DNA from: Pegea sp. RAD2-039
Lineage: Eukaryota; Chordata; Thaliacea; Salpida; Salpidae
Length of the DNA stretch: 64,000 bases
Reading direction: 5' to 3'
NCBI GenBank assembly: GCA_034620365.1
Contig: JAQGEQ010000345.1
Span: forward strand, 372,001 to 436,000
Part shown: positions 10,795 to 22,104 of the stretch, in pieces
Position numbering within the stretch: the first letter of the stretch is position 1
How the letters are laid out: every line of letters starts with the position of its first letter
The notes under the pieces: generated by a model
What the model was told of the DNA's origin: nothing
Databases searched by the model: none
What the model saw: only the letters and a program-made list of their open reading frames with translations
Program-made: the position numbers and the translations under genes

Positions 10795-12528
10795 CTAGGG
10801 CTTTCGTAAGTCTGAGTTTATTTCATTAAACTTCTCCAACTTTTGCTTCACTATTCGCAACCCATCTAGATAAACCATCGCTTCTAGAATAAAACTATTT
10901 AATCATCTGATAGATCTAAGAACTACTTGCCTCCGTAAGTTTTGGGAATAACTTTTGGTAGATTTTGATTTGTTGAAAAAAGAAAATTAAAAACATTTGA
11001 GGTTGTATAAAGACCCGTTTCTACATCCATCTTTTCAGCTCTTACACGAGCTAACAAATAAGGAGGTTCAACTACTGTTATCTGTAAGAAGACATAAAAA
11101 TAGAAGTTTAATCTGTGAAAGATCATAAATAGAAGATGAACAAACTTGTGAAGACATTAACAGAAGAGAACCAATCGGTACAGGACTTTGGAAGACTATA
11201 TCATCAATACCTACAAGTCGAGGTCTACAATTCCTACAAAAAAAATCATCTGAAATCACTTTGAATATGTCGGAGTCTCTAATTGATCTTTCAAATCTCA
11301 AAGATTCGATTCGAATCAAGTCGGAATCTCACCCAAATTGAAAAGCGTTGGACCATGCTAACTCGCATGCCATCCGCATGATGAACCCTCCAAAGACTTT
11401 ATTGTGGACGTTGCGATTTTCAGGGAAGCAAACAATCGCGTTCTTCAATTTAGTTGTCTCCATCCAGACACTATTAGGAGGAAGACATCGACTATGAAAA
11501 GATCTGGAGCTGGAATGATGAAGATGAATAGATTGATGAAAAGATGAAGATATTTGGAGTTACTTTGGACTGATGGTTGATAAGAAGAGTTGATGAACTA
11601 ATTTCATCTCATCTACAGTCGGAGCTTTTGAGAATAAAGATTCTTTTGCAGTTTCCATTCGATGAAGTTTACGGCGATCCCCATCATCAATCATGTCCTG
11701 CTCCTTGTCACATGTTACTTTTAAAGGATGAACAAAAGCTGCTCTGAAATTAAAACAAAAAATCTTCACAAAAAAAGATTGAAAAATCTTTAAGGAGCAC
11801 AAATATGTCCCGGAGGTTTTTTATTCACAACTGAGATCTTTGGCTTCTAACAAACTTGTCACGTGACTCAAACAAATCGTCCAATCAACACTCACTTTAA
11901 ACCTGAAGGGTCCCTAGCGACCATCAAAAATTTTGTGTCCAGGATCAACTCATCCAGCTGAAAGACATACATGCTGATCTCCATGGAGGATTTACCGACC
12001 CAAGACACTAATCCGCGCATCACTACATCTACATCACTCTGCATCTTAGGATTATAGATCACTAACTCATCTACCATCGCAGTGACGATACTATAAGGAC
12101 TTCTTCCATCACTACACGAGAGTTGTCGGTTGTCATGACGACCGATTAGTGACTCGCGTGCACCTGGATTCGATTGATGAGTTGTGTTTATAAGAGATGA
12201 TCACAGCAAATGTGTCCAGGTTCTCAAGGAGCTGTCCGATCCTGCAACAAATCTTTAAAGATCTGATGACGTCATCATCACCTACCTAATAGTGCCATTT
12301 GTGTTTAAGTATTTCTCGCGGAAAAGCGAATCTGACAACGGAATCGTGATGCTCTGACGACTCTGATCAATAGATCGTGGATGCAGTTCTGCTTGTGTCT
12401 TCGGAAGCAGAGATTTTAGCTCTTCGCGTCGTAACAAGTGATCACTATATTTATGAAAAGTATCAGCTGACTGTTATGACGTCATTACGAGTCAATGACG
12501 TCACCTGAACGTCGTATTGGCGCCACAT
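10795..12528 (-). CDS. ACOT9: Acyl-CoA thioesterase, ACOT9-like (double hotdog)
   Basis: Nine exons on the minus strand: 12505-12528, 12286-12470, 12164-12241, 11896-12111, 11564-11743, 11333-11503, 11146-11233, 10931-11081, 10795-10883; 393 aa. The junctions keep frame throughout. Two hotdog repeats are visible: VMRGLVSWVGKSSMEISM with LDTKFLMVARDPSG in the first, and NRNVHNKVFGGFIMRMAC, IDDIVFQSPVPIGSLL and FPKTYG-like sequence in the second, as in mitochondrial ACOT9, which hydrolyses acyl-CoA to free acid and CoA. Residues before the first repeat (about 90) could include a mitochondrial presequence, but I cannot confirm one. The last intron begins with GC (GGCAAGT). The first intron would be only 34 nt, so the extreme N-terminus is uncertain. 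The gene lies 238 bp downstream of the thymidylate kinase gene on the same strand. Confidence 0.85.
12477..12503. promoter_or_regulatory. Perfect inverted repeat of two TGACGTCA sites
   Basis: Arms TGACGTCATT (12477-12486) and AATGACGTCA (12494-12503) form a 10-bp perfect inverted repeat around a 7-nt spacer. Each arm contains the CREB/ATF palindrome. It lies inside the predicted 34-nt first intron of the ACOT9-like gene, beside the start codon, so it may be a core-promoter element or a hairpin in the transcript. Confidence 0.45.
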
Positions 12529-12595
12529 ACTTTGATGAGATAGTCGCGTCCTTCAGTGATAGTTGAGATCATCCGAAAAGAAGAAGAAGGTTTCG

Positions 12596-12609
12596 CCACT
12601 AGGTGGCGG
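12596..12609 (+). promoter_or_regulatory. CTCF-core-like motif
   Basis: CCACTAGGTGGCGG matches the bilaterian CTCF core consensus (CCASYAGRKGGCRS) at all 14 positions. It sits in the 238-bp gap between the thymidylate kinase stop and the ACOT9-like start. A second version with one mismatch occurs on the minus strand at 60216-60229. Binding is inference. Confidence 0.35.
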
Positions 12610-12766
12610 CAGAACAATTTTAATGAAAACATTTTTCTACAAAAATTTTTTAGCTGAAAACAAAAAAGAATAAAAATTCGCTGAAAATAAATCTAAAAAA
12701 TAATCTAGTTTATGTCTCTAATTGTGCATCTGTGTTTCTAATGTCTCTATCAGATCAGTTGTGTCT

Positions 12767-13550
12767 TTAAATCCACAATTTTCCGATCGGATTATCTTGA
12801 ACTGCATCAATTACTGAATCCACCAATGAGTTGATTGATTGAAAGACTTTCTCTTCATCTTCATCAGCATCAATAATCTGAGAATAAAAGAGAGATGATA
12901 AAAAACTAAAATCTTCATCACATCTTTCTACCTTCCAATCTTCATCACGTAAATCCTGGAAGCTGCTCTTCACAGATCTTTGAAATTCACTCCTCTCATA
13001 TTTTTCTCCTCCAAAATCCGACCTCTTCTTGACAACCTCTTCACTAACTTCCAAGAACAACACAAGATCTGGTCGGGGAAGTCCCTGATCAGATTGCTTA
13101 CACCAATCAAAGTTAAATCCTAAAAGTAAGAACGCCATAATGTCTTAGGACATCTTGATGACGTCATCACTACTTTGACGTTTTTGGCGGATGTATACGC
13201 CGCCCCGGAGTAAGCGTACCGGTCCACGATAAGAGTGACTCCATCTTTCAGATCTTTCAGCATCTCTTTCTGTTTCTCCCATCTGTTAGCTGAGAAGAGA
13301 AGATGAATAACGTGATCATCAAGATGAGTCTCCATCTTCAGATATTTATTGATCATTGAACCAATCAGAGTTTCTCGATCTGAAATTTGAATCGTAAAAT
13401 GATGTAGTCACGAATGATTGCGTCTCACACCTGGAAATCGAATCAATTTCACTTTTTTATCTTCTTTTTGTAACTTTTGAAGCAACTTTTGCATTGTGTT
13501 GACTTTCCACTCCTATCCAAGCCTTCTACTACTATCAAGGCACCTCGCAT
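12767..13550 (-). CDS. DTYMK: Thymidylate kinase (dTMP kinase), two frame problems
   Basis: Four exons on the minus strand: 13431-13550, 13174-13379, 12932-13119, 12767-12877; introns 51-54 nt. It phosphorylates dTMP to dTDP for DNA synthesis. Visible motifs are the P-loop GLDRSGKST, RFP and the DR motif in VDRYAYSG, FSANRWE, DWCKQ, and LPRPDLVLFL, all characteristic of eukaryotic TMP kinases. Two places fail by one base. In exon 1 the frame shifts at an A-run near 13484-13488, so the P-loop and the RFP motif are in different frames. The exon 2 to exon 3 junction also lacks one base, near a second A-run (about 13180-13185). Either two homopolymer sequencing errors or a pseudogene; the rest of the sequence is well conserved, which favours errors. 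The ATG lies about 45 nt after a gttaaacag acceptor-like site. Confidence 0.8.
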
Positions 13551-13825
13551 CACGTCAAAACTCAATAATTACAAATATTTAAGTAAAAATCTGTTTAACA
13601 TAAAAGTGTTAGAAGACAAAGAAAATGAAAATCTGCATAAGTGGTTAGAAGACTAAATAAGTGAATTTGACGACAGTGTCCTGCATAAGTGGAAGAAGAA
13701 GAAGAAGATATACGCAAAAAAAAAGATCAATAATCAGAGTATGTCTTCGTTGACGGGAGGAGTAATTGAGAGAATCTGGAAGAAGATTTTTATAATTTTT
13801 ATGTCTTGATTTGATTTGTTGTAAT

Positions 13826-16800
13826 TTACTTCAATTCTTCAACTGCTTGGATTGATGAGGAGATTATTTTATCCAAATTTGATTTTTTTACTAATCTGTG
13901 AACTGGGAGGTAGACTACATGATCCATGAGGAATCTGTGAATGTTTTCAAGAGTGAATTTGTGTCGGGATCTTTTGGAAGATTCTACTTTGCTGAAGGAA
14001 TTGTTAGTTTGTCAGCAAAACATTTCAATTGAGTCGAATCACGTGATGCATCTACTCCAAGATCGTTCATCTTTTTTACGAAAGTATCAGGATCTTCCTA
14101 AGATTAAAAGATCTCAGAGACTTCCTCAGAAGAAAAAATTAAATTTGTGATTTCGCCAAAAAGAAGATTTTTATAAAATATAAAATTAATAATAAATTGA
14201 TGATTTGATCTTACTACAAGAACAGGGAACAACCAATAACTTCTTTTAAAAGCTTCTCGACCAACACACATCACTTGTTTCGGTAAATTACTCATCATAT
14301 AATCACCCTTGTTTTTATTAATAATAAAATTGTTCTCATCGTATTCACGGATTCTATCAGAAGAAGATCACATCAATCATCAGATGCAGATTTGTAGGAT
14401 CTCACCTGATGTAGAGGTTGTTGATCAAAGACACAGATGGTCGTTTACGGATGCTGGTAAAGAAGTTATGAGGGAATCCTCTTAACATAGGAACAAAAAT
14501 TTGTTTGTGATCCAAACGAAAGATTTTGAATAATGGAATCCCATATCTACGGATGTTGAAGAATCAGAGGTTAATTTTTAAGGATGAAGACACACTCACC
14601 TGAAAATCAGTGGAGAGTTCATAAGTAGAGTCAACATCGAGTATTTGGTTAATTTATTGAAATATTCTTTCTTAGTTTGTTTAGGATACTTCATCTGATG
14701 ATCTTTAATCTTCTCATAGAGATCTCTGGAATAGAAAGAGATAAAAAAATCACTTCTTGTTTTAGAAATGAAATATAGAAAGTTTTTTTTTAAGTTTGAA
14801 GCGGTTTGAAAGAAGCTTTGAAAGAAACTTGTTATTTTCAATTTCAAAATGAAAACAAGTTTTTATTAATTTGATTAGAAATGAGTTTACTAGAAGTTGT
14901 TGAAAATATAAACAACATCAGTAGATTTCGACAAAAACAAATCAAATTGAGAAGTTTAGTTAATTAGATTTACTGAAATTATCAAATAAATAAAAGAAAT
15001 TGAAAAAATTGGGTTTTGAAGTTTAAATATTTGATTGAAAATTAGAAGTTGAAATTTCAGTTGGTGAAAAAAATCAGTAAAATGAAGTTGAAGAAAACAA
15101 CAAAACTCTCGTGAAAGTTCAGATAAGTTATTCAAAATCAGTGAAAACAAGATCTTCTAAGGTTGTGTCCCCATCACAAAGATAAATCCAGGAAGTTTTG
15201 GGACATCATAAAAGATTACAGAGATGTTTTCAGATATTAGAGAGACTTTTAAGAAACAAACATGAAGTCTTCTACTTCCTTTAACTTCATTTGTTGATAG
15301 ATTAAAGAATTAAACAAATTAGAAACAGGACTGTTGGACCAGAGACTATTTGGACCAGAGACTATTCGGACCAGAGACTATTTGGACCAGGACTATTTGG
15401 ACCAGAGACTGTTTGGACCAGAGACTATTTGGACCAGGACTATTTGGACCAGGACTATTTGAACCAGGACTATTTGGACCAGAGACTATTTGGACCAGAG
15501 ACTAATTGGACCAGAGACTGTTCGGACCAGAGACTATTTGGACCAGGACTATTTGGACCAGGACTATTTGAACCAGGACTATTTGGACCAGAGACTATTT
15601 GGACCAGAGACTAATTGGACCAGAGACTGTTTGGACCAGAGACTGTTTGGACCAGGACTATTTGGACCAGAGACTATTTGGACCAGAGACTATTTGGATC
15701 AGAGACTATTTGGACCAGGACTATTTGGACCAGAGACTGTTCGGACCAGAGACTATTTGGACCAGGACTATTTGGACCAGGACTATTTGAACCAGGACTA
15801 TTTGGACCAGAGACTATTTGGACCAGAGACTAATTGGACCAGAGACTGTTCGGACCAGAGACTATTTGGACCAGGACTATTTGGACCAGGACTATTTGAA
15901 CCAGGACTATTTGGACCAGAGACTATTTGGACCAGAGACTAATTGGACCAGAGACTGTTTGGACCAGAGACTGTTTGGACCAGGACTATTTGGACCAGAG
16001 ACTATTTGGACCAGAGACTATTTGGATCAGAGACTATTTGGACCAGGACTATTTGGACCAGAGACTGTTCGGACCAGACTATTTGGACCAGGACTATTTG
16101 GACCAGGACTATTTGAACCAGGACTATTTGGACCAGAGACTATTTGGACCAGGACTATTTGGACCAGGACTATTTGAACCAGGACTATTTGGACCAGAGA
16201 CTATTTGGACCAGAGACTAATTGGACCAGAGACTGTTTGGACCAGAGACTGTTTGGACCAGGACTATTTGGACCAGAGACTATTTGGACCAGAGACTGTT
16301 TGGACCAGAGACTGTTTGGACCAGAGACTGTTTGGACCACAACTATTTGGACCAGGACTATTGGACCAGAGGTCCCCAAACACGAGAAGTGATCGGGATT
16401 TGCTGAAGCAGTAAGATTAGTTGAGATTTAATGTCAAAAAAATTATCAAATTTTCTGTTCAATGAATTTCATGAAGTTTGATTTAAAGAAATAAGATTTC
16501 AATTTTTTAGATTTTCTTATTTCTAAATAACTTTAAAAGAAACAGAATAATAAATAAAATAATAAATCGAATTTCTGTTTCAAACTACTAACTTGTCTTT
16601 AAATCTGCAAATTGCTCCTCCAAATACAGTAGCTGTCTTGATAGTTCCAAAACTATACAGCTTCAAGTCACTTTTATTTCCTGAATCATCTAGAAATCAA
16701 AGTGAAACACAAAATGGACTTTTCACAAACTGGCATCTTACTTGAGATGCCATTAAACGTTTCAGCGCAGTCTTCAATCAGAAATAAATCTCTTGATTTG

Positions 16801-17469
16801 CAAAAAGCTGAAACTTCATCAATGTTGAAAGTAATTCCATATAAATGCGCGACCAACACAAGCTTCGTTCTACTCAAGATCAAGTTCAAACAGAGTCTAA
16901 TGAATCAAACTTCAACTCACTTTTCAGTAACTAAACTTTTAAGATGAGTTAATGAAGGTTCCATGGTAGAAATGTTAATATCACAAGGTCTGACAACAAG
17001 TCCATGATGTTGAGCTATATTAAACATCCCATTGATATTAACAGCGGACATAATAATCTCTGACCCAATAGGATATGCTTTTACCTGACAATTTTTTCGT
17101 AAAATAAAAATATTTCAAATTAACAAAAAACTGACTGAAAGAAATAAATCGAAAGCTGATCTAACAGATAAACAAGGAAGCGTTGAGTATAAAGAGTCCT
17201 TATCCCAAAGATCTTGGAGTGATTCACAAGCTAATCCAAAACTTTCATCATCTTCTTCAATATAACAGAGTGATTCCAAATTTGTTATATTTGAAGAAAA
17301 ATTTGAATCTGAAAGTTTAGAAAAAATAAGATTAGAATCTTAAGATCATATCAGAAATTGATTTCATGGATATTTAATCGAAATATTTATTAGATAATTA
17401 TTATAATAATATAATTTATTTACCGATGTAGATGCAAGGATGAGGAACAATCTTTGAGAACCAACTCAT
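13826..17469 (-). CDS. DegT/DnrJ/EryC1/StrS-family PLP aminotransferase
   Basis: Ten exons on the minus strand: 17424-17469, 17136-17308, 16921-17084, 16742-16869, 16593-16689, 14600-14725, 14406-14546, 14215-14353, 13988-14097, 13826-13934; 410 aa, all junctions in frame. Diagnostic parts are VKAYPIGSEIIMSAVNING, the loop LFLIEDCAETFNG (cofactor-contacting Asp), YSFGTIKTATVFGGAI with the presumed Schiff-base lysine, a WLFPVLV block and the C-terminal VVYLPVH. Bacterial relatives transaminate nucleotide-linked keto-sugars. The eukaryotic substrate is unknown to me, so I give no gene name. Intron 5 (14726-16592) carries the large minisatellite. The gene lies 186 bp from NT5DC1 and 275 bp from the thymidylate kinase gene on the same strand. 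Confidence 0.82.
15328..16372. repeat. Minisatellite of 15/16-bp units with 328-bp higher-order blocks
   Basis: About 65 tandem copies of GGACCAGAGACTATTT (16 bp) and GGACCAGGACTATTT (15 bp), with variants such as ACTAATT, ACTGTTT and ACTGTTC. The order of variants repeats. The block starting at 15490 recurs at 15818, and the one at 15599 recurs at 15927, a 328-bp period; a partial third copy begins at 16205. The array lies in intron 5 of the aminotransferase gene. Long open frames through it on both strands are a by-product of the repeat. Confidence 0.97.
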
Positions 17470-17655
17470 CCTGAAGTTGATCAAAAAATTAATAAAAGCT
17501 GAAAATAATTTGAAGAGATTATATTAGAGATATATGAATAGATTCAATTTTAAGTTCAAAAAATAGTTCTAATCTATGAAAAATATCTAAATACAGATTG
17601 GAAAATATGATTTGGATGTAGTTTATAACCAAGCAGTGAAATACAGATCAAATTG

Positions 17656-19008
17656 TTAGACTTTTTTTGCAAATTTTATCAAATCTTTCAATATAAGAAG
17701 AGAGGCAGATGGTTTTGGATGAAATCCATCAAACAAGTTCTTGTTATTGTTGGCAAATTGATCAAATGGAAAAGAATTGCCTTTTCGAACCAAATAATCA
17801 AGTGAAGAAACTGCGATTGTACTTCGACTGGTTATGATGTTAGAGTAGAGAGATTGATTCCCAGTTGAAGTACAACTCAACAAAGGACCCCAGCTTTGTG
17901 AGAAGAAAAAATCTTCTTCATCTTTTCCAAGAGAGAAAACTCTATCAGGATTACATCTTAGCGACTCCATTATATAAGCAGGTTTCCATTTGTAGAAAAT
18001 ACTTGATGAAACAACATCACTTTCTAAACTATCACCAAAATAAGTTATCACAGGATTATTTTTTTGAAGATCATTTTTAAGCAATGTACTCAAAATCTCG
18101 CAGTTTCCTTGAGAATACCATTTTCCTTTTTCTAATTCTAAAACATTTGAATCAAAAACTTCAGAAACAGGATTCTGTTTAATATCAACAACTTTAAATT
18201 GATTTTGCTCAGTGAAAAATTTCGGTTTTCGTGCTTTTGAAATAACTAAATCAAATGAGTCAGTCCAATTTGAATTAAAACAATAAGACATCACCAAGTC
18301 AGCATAATCACAATGAGAAGATGTCATTAGAAACACAAACTTCCCAGAATCTCTCATGCCAGCAATCCAATCTTTGACTTCTTCTGATACTTTCTGTAAG
18401 ACATTATTCGGATGTTTTTTAACATATTCAAAAAAATAACTTGTTCCTTTTGAATAAGTTTTCTCATCCCATAACATAGCACCAACTTCTTCAAAAGTTT
18501 TGAAAGCTTTTTTATGAGTATTACAATCAGGTGTTGATCCTCTAGAAAGACACAGATCAATTTCATGAACAAAGATTGCAGCTATGATACTTATAACAGC
18601 CACTGAAAAATTATCTTCCATAAACCAATAAGATCCTGAAACTCTAAAGACACCTTTTTTAACATCTTCTACATGAGGCCATCTACATCCCAAATAAATA
18701 TTTTCAATTTGATTGGTTGTAAGGAAGTCCTTGTGATAAAACATTTTATCAATATGACCAAAACTATCTATTTTTAAAAATGCACCGTTTGGAATATCAA
18801 GCATAAGACCACCGGCACATACAAGATGCTGATATCTTTTAATTGTTTCTTTAAAATTCTTTGGATATCCTTTTTTCTCCACAAGCATTTTAGTGATTCC
18901 ATTTTGCATAACTTCACTTAGCCCAATATTGTTGTACCTACATAAGGTTTGATCCATATCAAAACCAACAACATCACAATCATTAATACTAAATCCAGAA
19001 GAAGACAT
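17656..19008 (-). CDS. NT5DC1: 5'-nucleotidase domain-containing protein 1
   Basis: Intronless, 450 aa, very close to the usual NT5DC1 length (455). HAD-superfamily motif I is DMDQT (nucleophile D17, acid D19) in CDVVGFDMDQTLCRYN; later come FLMTSSHCDY (motif II, S/T) and TYFGDSLESDV (motif IV acidic pair). It resembles cytosolic purine 5'-nucleotidase relatives, but NT5DC1 has no firmly established substrate. The ATG lies about 15 nt downstream of a pyrimidine-rich ttctattag acceptor-like site. It is the first gene of a head-to-tail group of four. Confidence 0.92.
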   Translation of the reverse strand: MSSSGFSINDCDVVGFDMDQTLCRYNNIGLSEVMQNGITKMLVEKKGYPKNFKETIKRYQHLVCAGGLMLDIPNGAFLKIDSFGHIDKMFYHKDFLTTNQIENIYLGCRWPHVEDVKKGVFRVSGSYWFMEDNFSVAVISIIAAIFVHEIDLCLSRGSTPDCNTHKKAFKTFEEVGAMLWDEKTYSKGTSYFFEYVKKHPNNVLQKVSEEVKDWIAGMRDSGKFVFLMTSSHCDYADLVMSYCFNSNWTDSFDLVISKARKPKFFTEQNQFKVVDIKQNPVSEVFDSNVLELEKGKWYSQGNCEILSTLLKNDLQKNNPVITYFGDSLESDVVSSSIFYKWKPAYIMESLRCNPDRVFSLGKDEEDFFFSQSWGPLLSCTSTGNQSLYSNIITSRSTIAVSSLDYLVRKGNSFPFDQFANNNKNLFDGFHPKPSASLLILKDLIKFAKKV

Positions 19009-22000
19009 CTTGAGATGAAGATCTAATAGAAAAAAATGATTTTAATTTGGTTAGTATTTATTTATATATGCTACTATTAAATTAAAAGCTTTGTAAGGTA
19101 CAATCTCAAGTTTGCTTTTAACCACAAAGAATAAAATTTGTTTTTAAGACAAGTTTTCTTTGGTTACAACAACAAGCTTTTACAGGTCAAAGTATAAAAT
19201 TGAGTTAATTATTGTTTTTATTAAGTTATTGTTAACTAGATGTGATTCATAACAGTATTTAAGAATCAAATCTTCCATCATATTGTCAGAAATGAGAATT
19301 TTATTTATTTATTTAACAAATGCAGACGACAAATTATACAAACAATAGCAAAAACAAACAAATATGATTAAAAAAACAATAAAAAGATGTTAGGTATAGA
19401 TTAACATAAATAATGTACAAAAAATAATGTCACTTCAAAACATAATTACAAAACAACTGAAGAAAATGAAGAAACAACTTACAGGTAATACAAAATTACA
19501 AAAATTCATATTTTTTACGATAATTTATACAGTTGTTAGTAACCAACCTTACAAATATCGACTTTATTGGTTAAGATATATTTTTAAGAATATATTTTCC
19601 GTTTAAGTAATGATATTAATAAATAAACACAACTAAAAAAGGTTATTTATATTTAAAAATTATATAATATACCTAAGCAACTTACTAAGAAATATTGATA
19701 AATATAAATCTATTCTTTCATCATTTATATGGTTTTAAAAACTAACAGAAAACTAAATAGTGATCATAATTTTTAAAACAAAAATATCCTACATTTTAAA
19801 TCATTAAATAGTTTTAATAAATTTGTTAAATTTTTTTTAAGTTGTTATTACAATTATAAAAACTAGTTAATCATTTTGTTCAAAAAATTACTCTTAAATA
19901 AAGATTATTATTAAACAAATAATAAGTCAATCACAAATACAAAAATGGAATTATTCATTATTTATAGATTAAATTAAAAGGTATTTAATATTAGTATATT
20001 AAGTATTAGCAAAACAAAAATGTTCATAAAATGTACAGCTTTTAATTCAAGTTTTTAAAATGAAAGGATTAAACAAAACTTTTAAAGTTTAATAATTAAT
20101 TAATTATTTAAAAGCTTTGTAAAAGAAAATCTTGAAAATAATCTATAAAATATAAAAATAATTGACGATTTATTTTTTAAATTTCTGAAAAAACTTTTTC
20201 ATCATAATAACAAATAAATGTAAACATAAATAAAAATGTTCAATGTCACAAACTTCAACATTAACATTTAAACTTTAGATTGAAACTGGATAACTTTCTA
20301 AAATAAGAAATTGTCAAAACGCAGACTAGTCAAAAAACTAAAGATAGTGAAAAATTTTAACTATAAATAATTTAAAATATGGAATGATAAAAGCGACAAA
20401 AGAAATTTGTTAGCCTTTACGATACAACAAAATAAAAAAACAGAAAAATTCGATTATAATCTTATTATAAAGGTCAATTATCACAGTTTCAATTTTATCT
20501 TTCATAAAATTAAATGTTTTATTACTTTGGGTATCTCCCCATTATTTTCGTTTTCAAATTATCAGACAGATTTTCTCACGTGTGGTCAAAATAGTTTGAT
20601 ATTCGTCTTAAATATATTTTAAATCTTTTTCATATTTTAAATTGAAACTAATGTATCAAATTGGAATAATATTTTTAAGCTAACGAGTTTTAAATTAAAT
20701 TATCATGAAAATAATCAAGTGTTGTCTATAGAAGCACATGAAAGGTCTTCTCTAACATCACATCATCAACATCTATGTAAAGTGGAAATTAATATACAGT
20801 CGGTTATCTTATCATTCATATTTTAAATTTTACCTAAACTTAGTAATGTTAGCTATTGATAAAACAAATTGTAGGTCCCTACTTTACAAAAATATTTGAA
20901 AATTTTCTGATACTAAAGTGAATTAAAGAATTTGAAATTTAATTTATTAAAGACATGATAAAATTTAAAACTTTTCCTTAGTTATGGCAGATTTGTTGAA
21001 ACAACTCCACGGTTTTAATAGCTAAATATTTTGAATAATTTTTTAACGTTGTCTTTCAGAATATATCTAAAAATTCCACAAAAAGATAGATTAAGATCAG
21101 CAAACAATGCTATACAATTTGAGTTAACTGAGTTTTGAAATAAAAGCACTTCTTATCGAGAATAAATTTTCAGTAAACTATACATATATAACGTTTCCAC
21201 TTTTAAACTTAAAACTGTTAGAGGTTCTGAAGCTATCAGATTTCAAATGTAGTCGAAAGCTACAGATTTTTTTACTGTGAAAAAAGCCATAAAAGTACAA
21301 TAACTCTAATGATATGGTAACAGTAAAGAGCCTTTTAGCTGGTTTTCACGTCTGGTTTGTAAATCAAGATGTACAACTTCTATTAGCAGAGTTCAGCCAA
21401 AAATAAGGATGTCACAAAATATTAGTTAAAAGTAATTTAAACAAATTTTGATTAAAAAACCAGAACTTTTTCAGAGAAATACTTTTTTAATCGTATATTT
21501 CAAAACCCTTGAATTATAAGAATTAATTATGCAATTTAAATACTACTTGTATCTTCTCAACTTTAAAGTAATTGTTCAAGTTGATCTGAGAATTTTCACA
21601 AAGAGTCGTGTTGGACAACGCTGGCGACATGATATCATTGTAGTAAATTTTGTTATCAGCCTTAGAATAACCGAAAGAAACCTCAAAGAAGCCTATTACT
21701 AAGATAATAGAAGAGCACACACGTTTGGCTGTAAAGAAAAGTTACTTGAAAATTTATCTGAAGTACAAATTTTTGAGTTTAAAGCCAGAAAAGAAAGTAG
21801 CCATAATGGACAAGGACAATAGGAAAATGTAGTAGGTACTAGACTGAAAAACTTGCACTCGTGGTCGAAGCTAAAAATATAAATCTGGGAAGAACTAACT
21901 TAAGTGATAAAATTTTAAAAATTCTTTGTTTATTTATGAATATAGGAAGTACAGATTTGTCTAGTATAAAATAAATTAATAAATAGTTTGTAGTAATTAC

Positions 22001-22104
22001 AAAGAATAAAGACAATTGCTAAATGAAAAATAAATCAGTAAAAATTAAATAGTTTATTAGTAGAGAATGATTAATAGAAAAGTTTATCAAATATAATCAG
22101 TTGA
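19009..22104. other. AT-rich intergenic stretch
   Basis: Mostly featureless AT-rich DNA. AATAAA on the minus strand at 22053-22058 is a likely poly(A) signal of the amidohydrolase gene. A weak possible exon at 21523-21712 is listed separately. Confidence 0.45.
21523..21712 (-). other. Possible small secreted-protein exon
   Basis: After a tttctttacag acceptor-like site, an open frame begins with a hydrophobic stretch (SSIILVIGFFEVSFGYS) like the core of a signal peptide, then a short polar region with one N-glycosylation sequon (NTT), ending at TAA. No initiating ATG exon is identified. It may be chance. Confidence 0.2.

Noticed and set aside
11068..11319. Separate small genes on the minus strand at 10.9-12.1 kb
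   Set aside because: These open frames read through short introns of the ACOT9-like gene; the spliced model explains them all.
13941..14150. Plus-strand 69-aa frame
   Set aside because: Antisense to exons 9-10 of the aminotransferase, with no independent support.
15328..16372. CRISPR-like array or repetitive protein genes
   Set aside because: Units are contiguous with no unique spacers, and the open frames are a by-product of a period that avoids stops. It lies within an intron of a supported gene.
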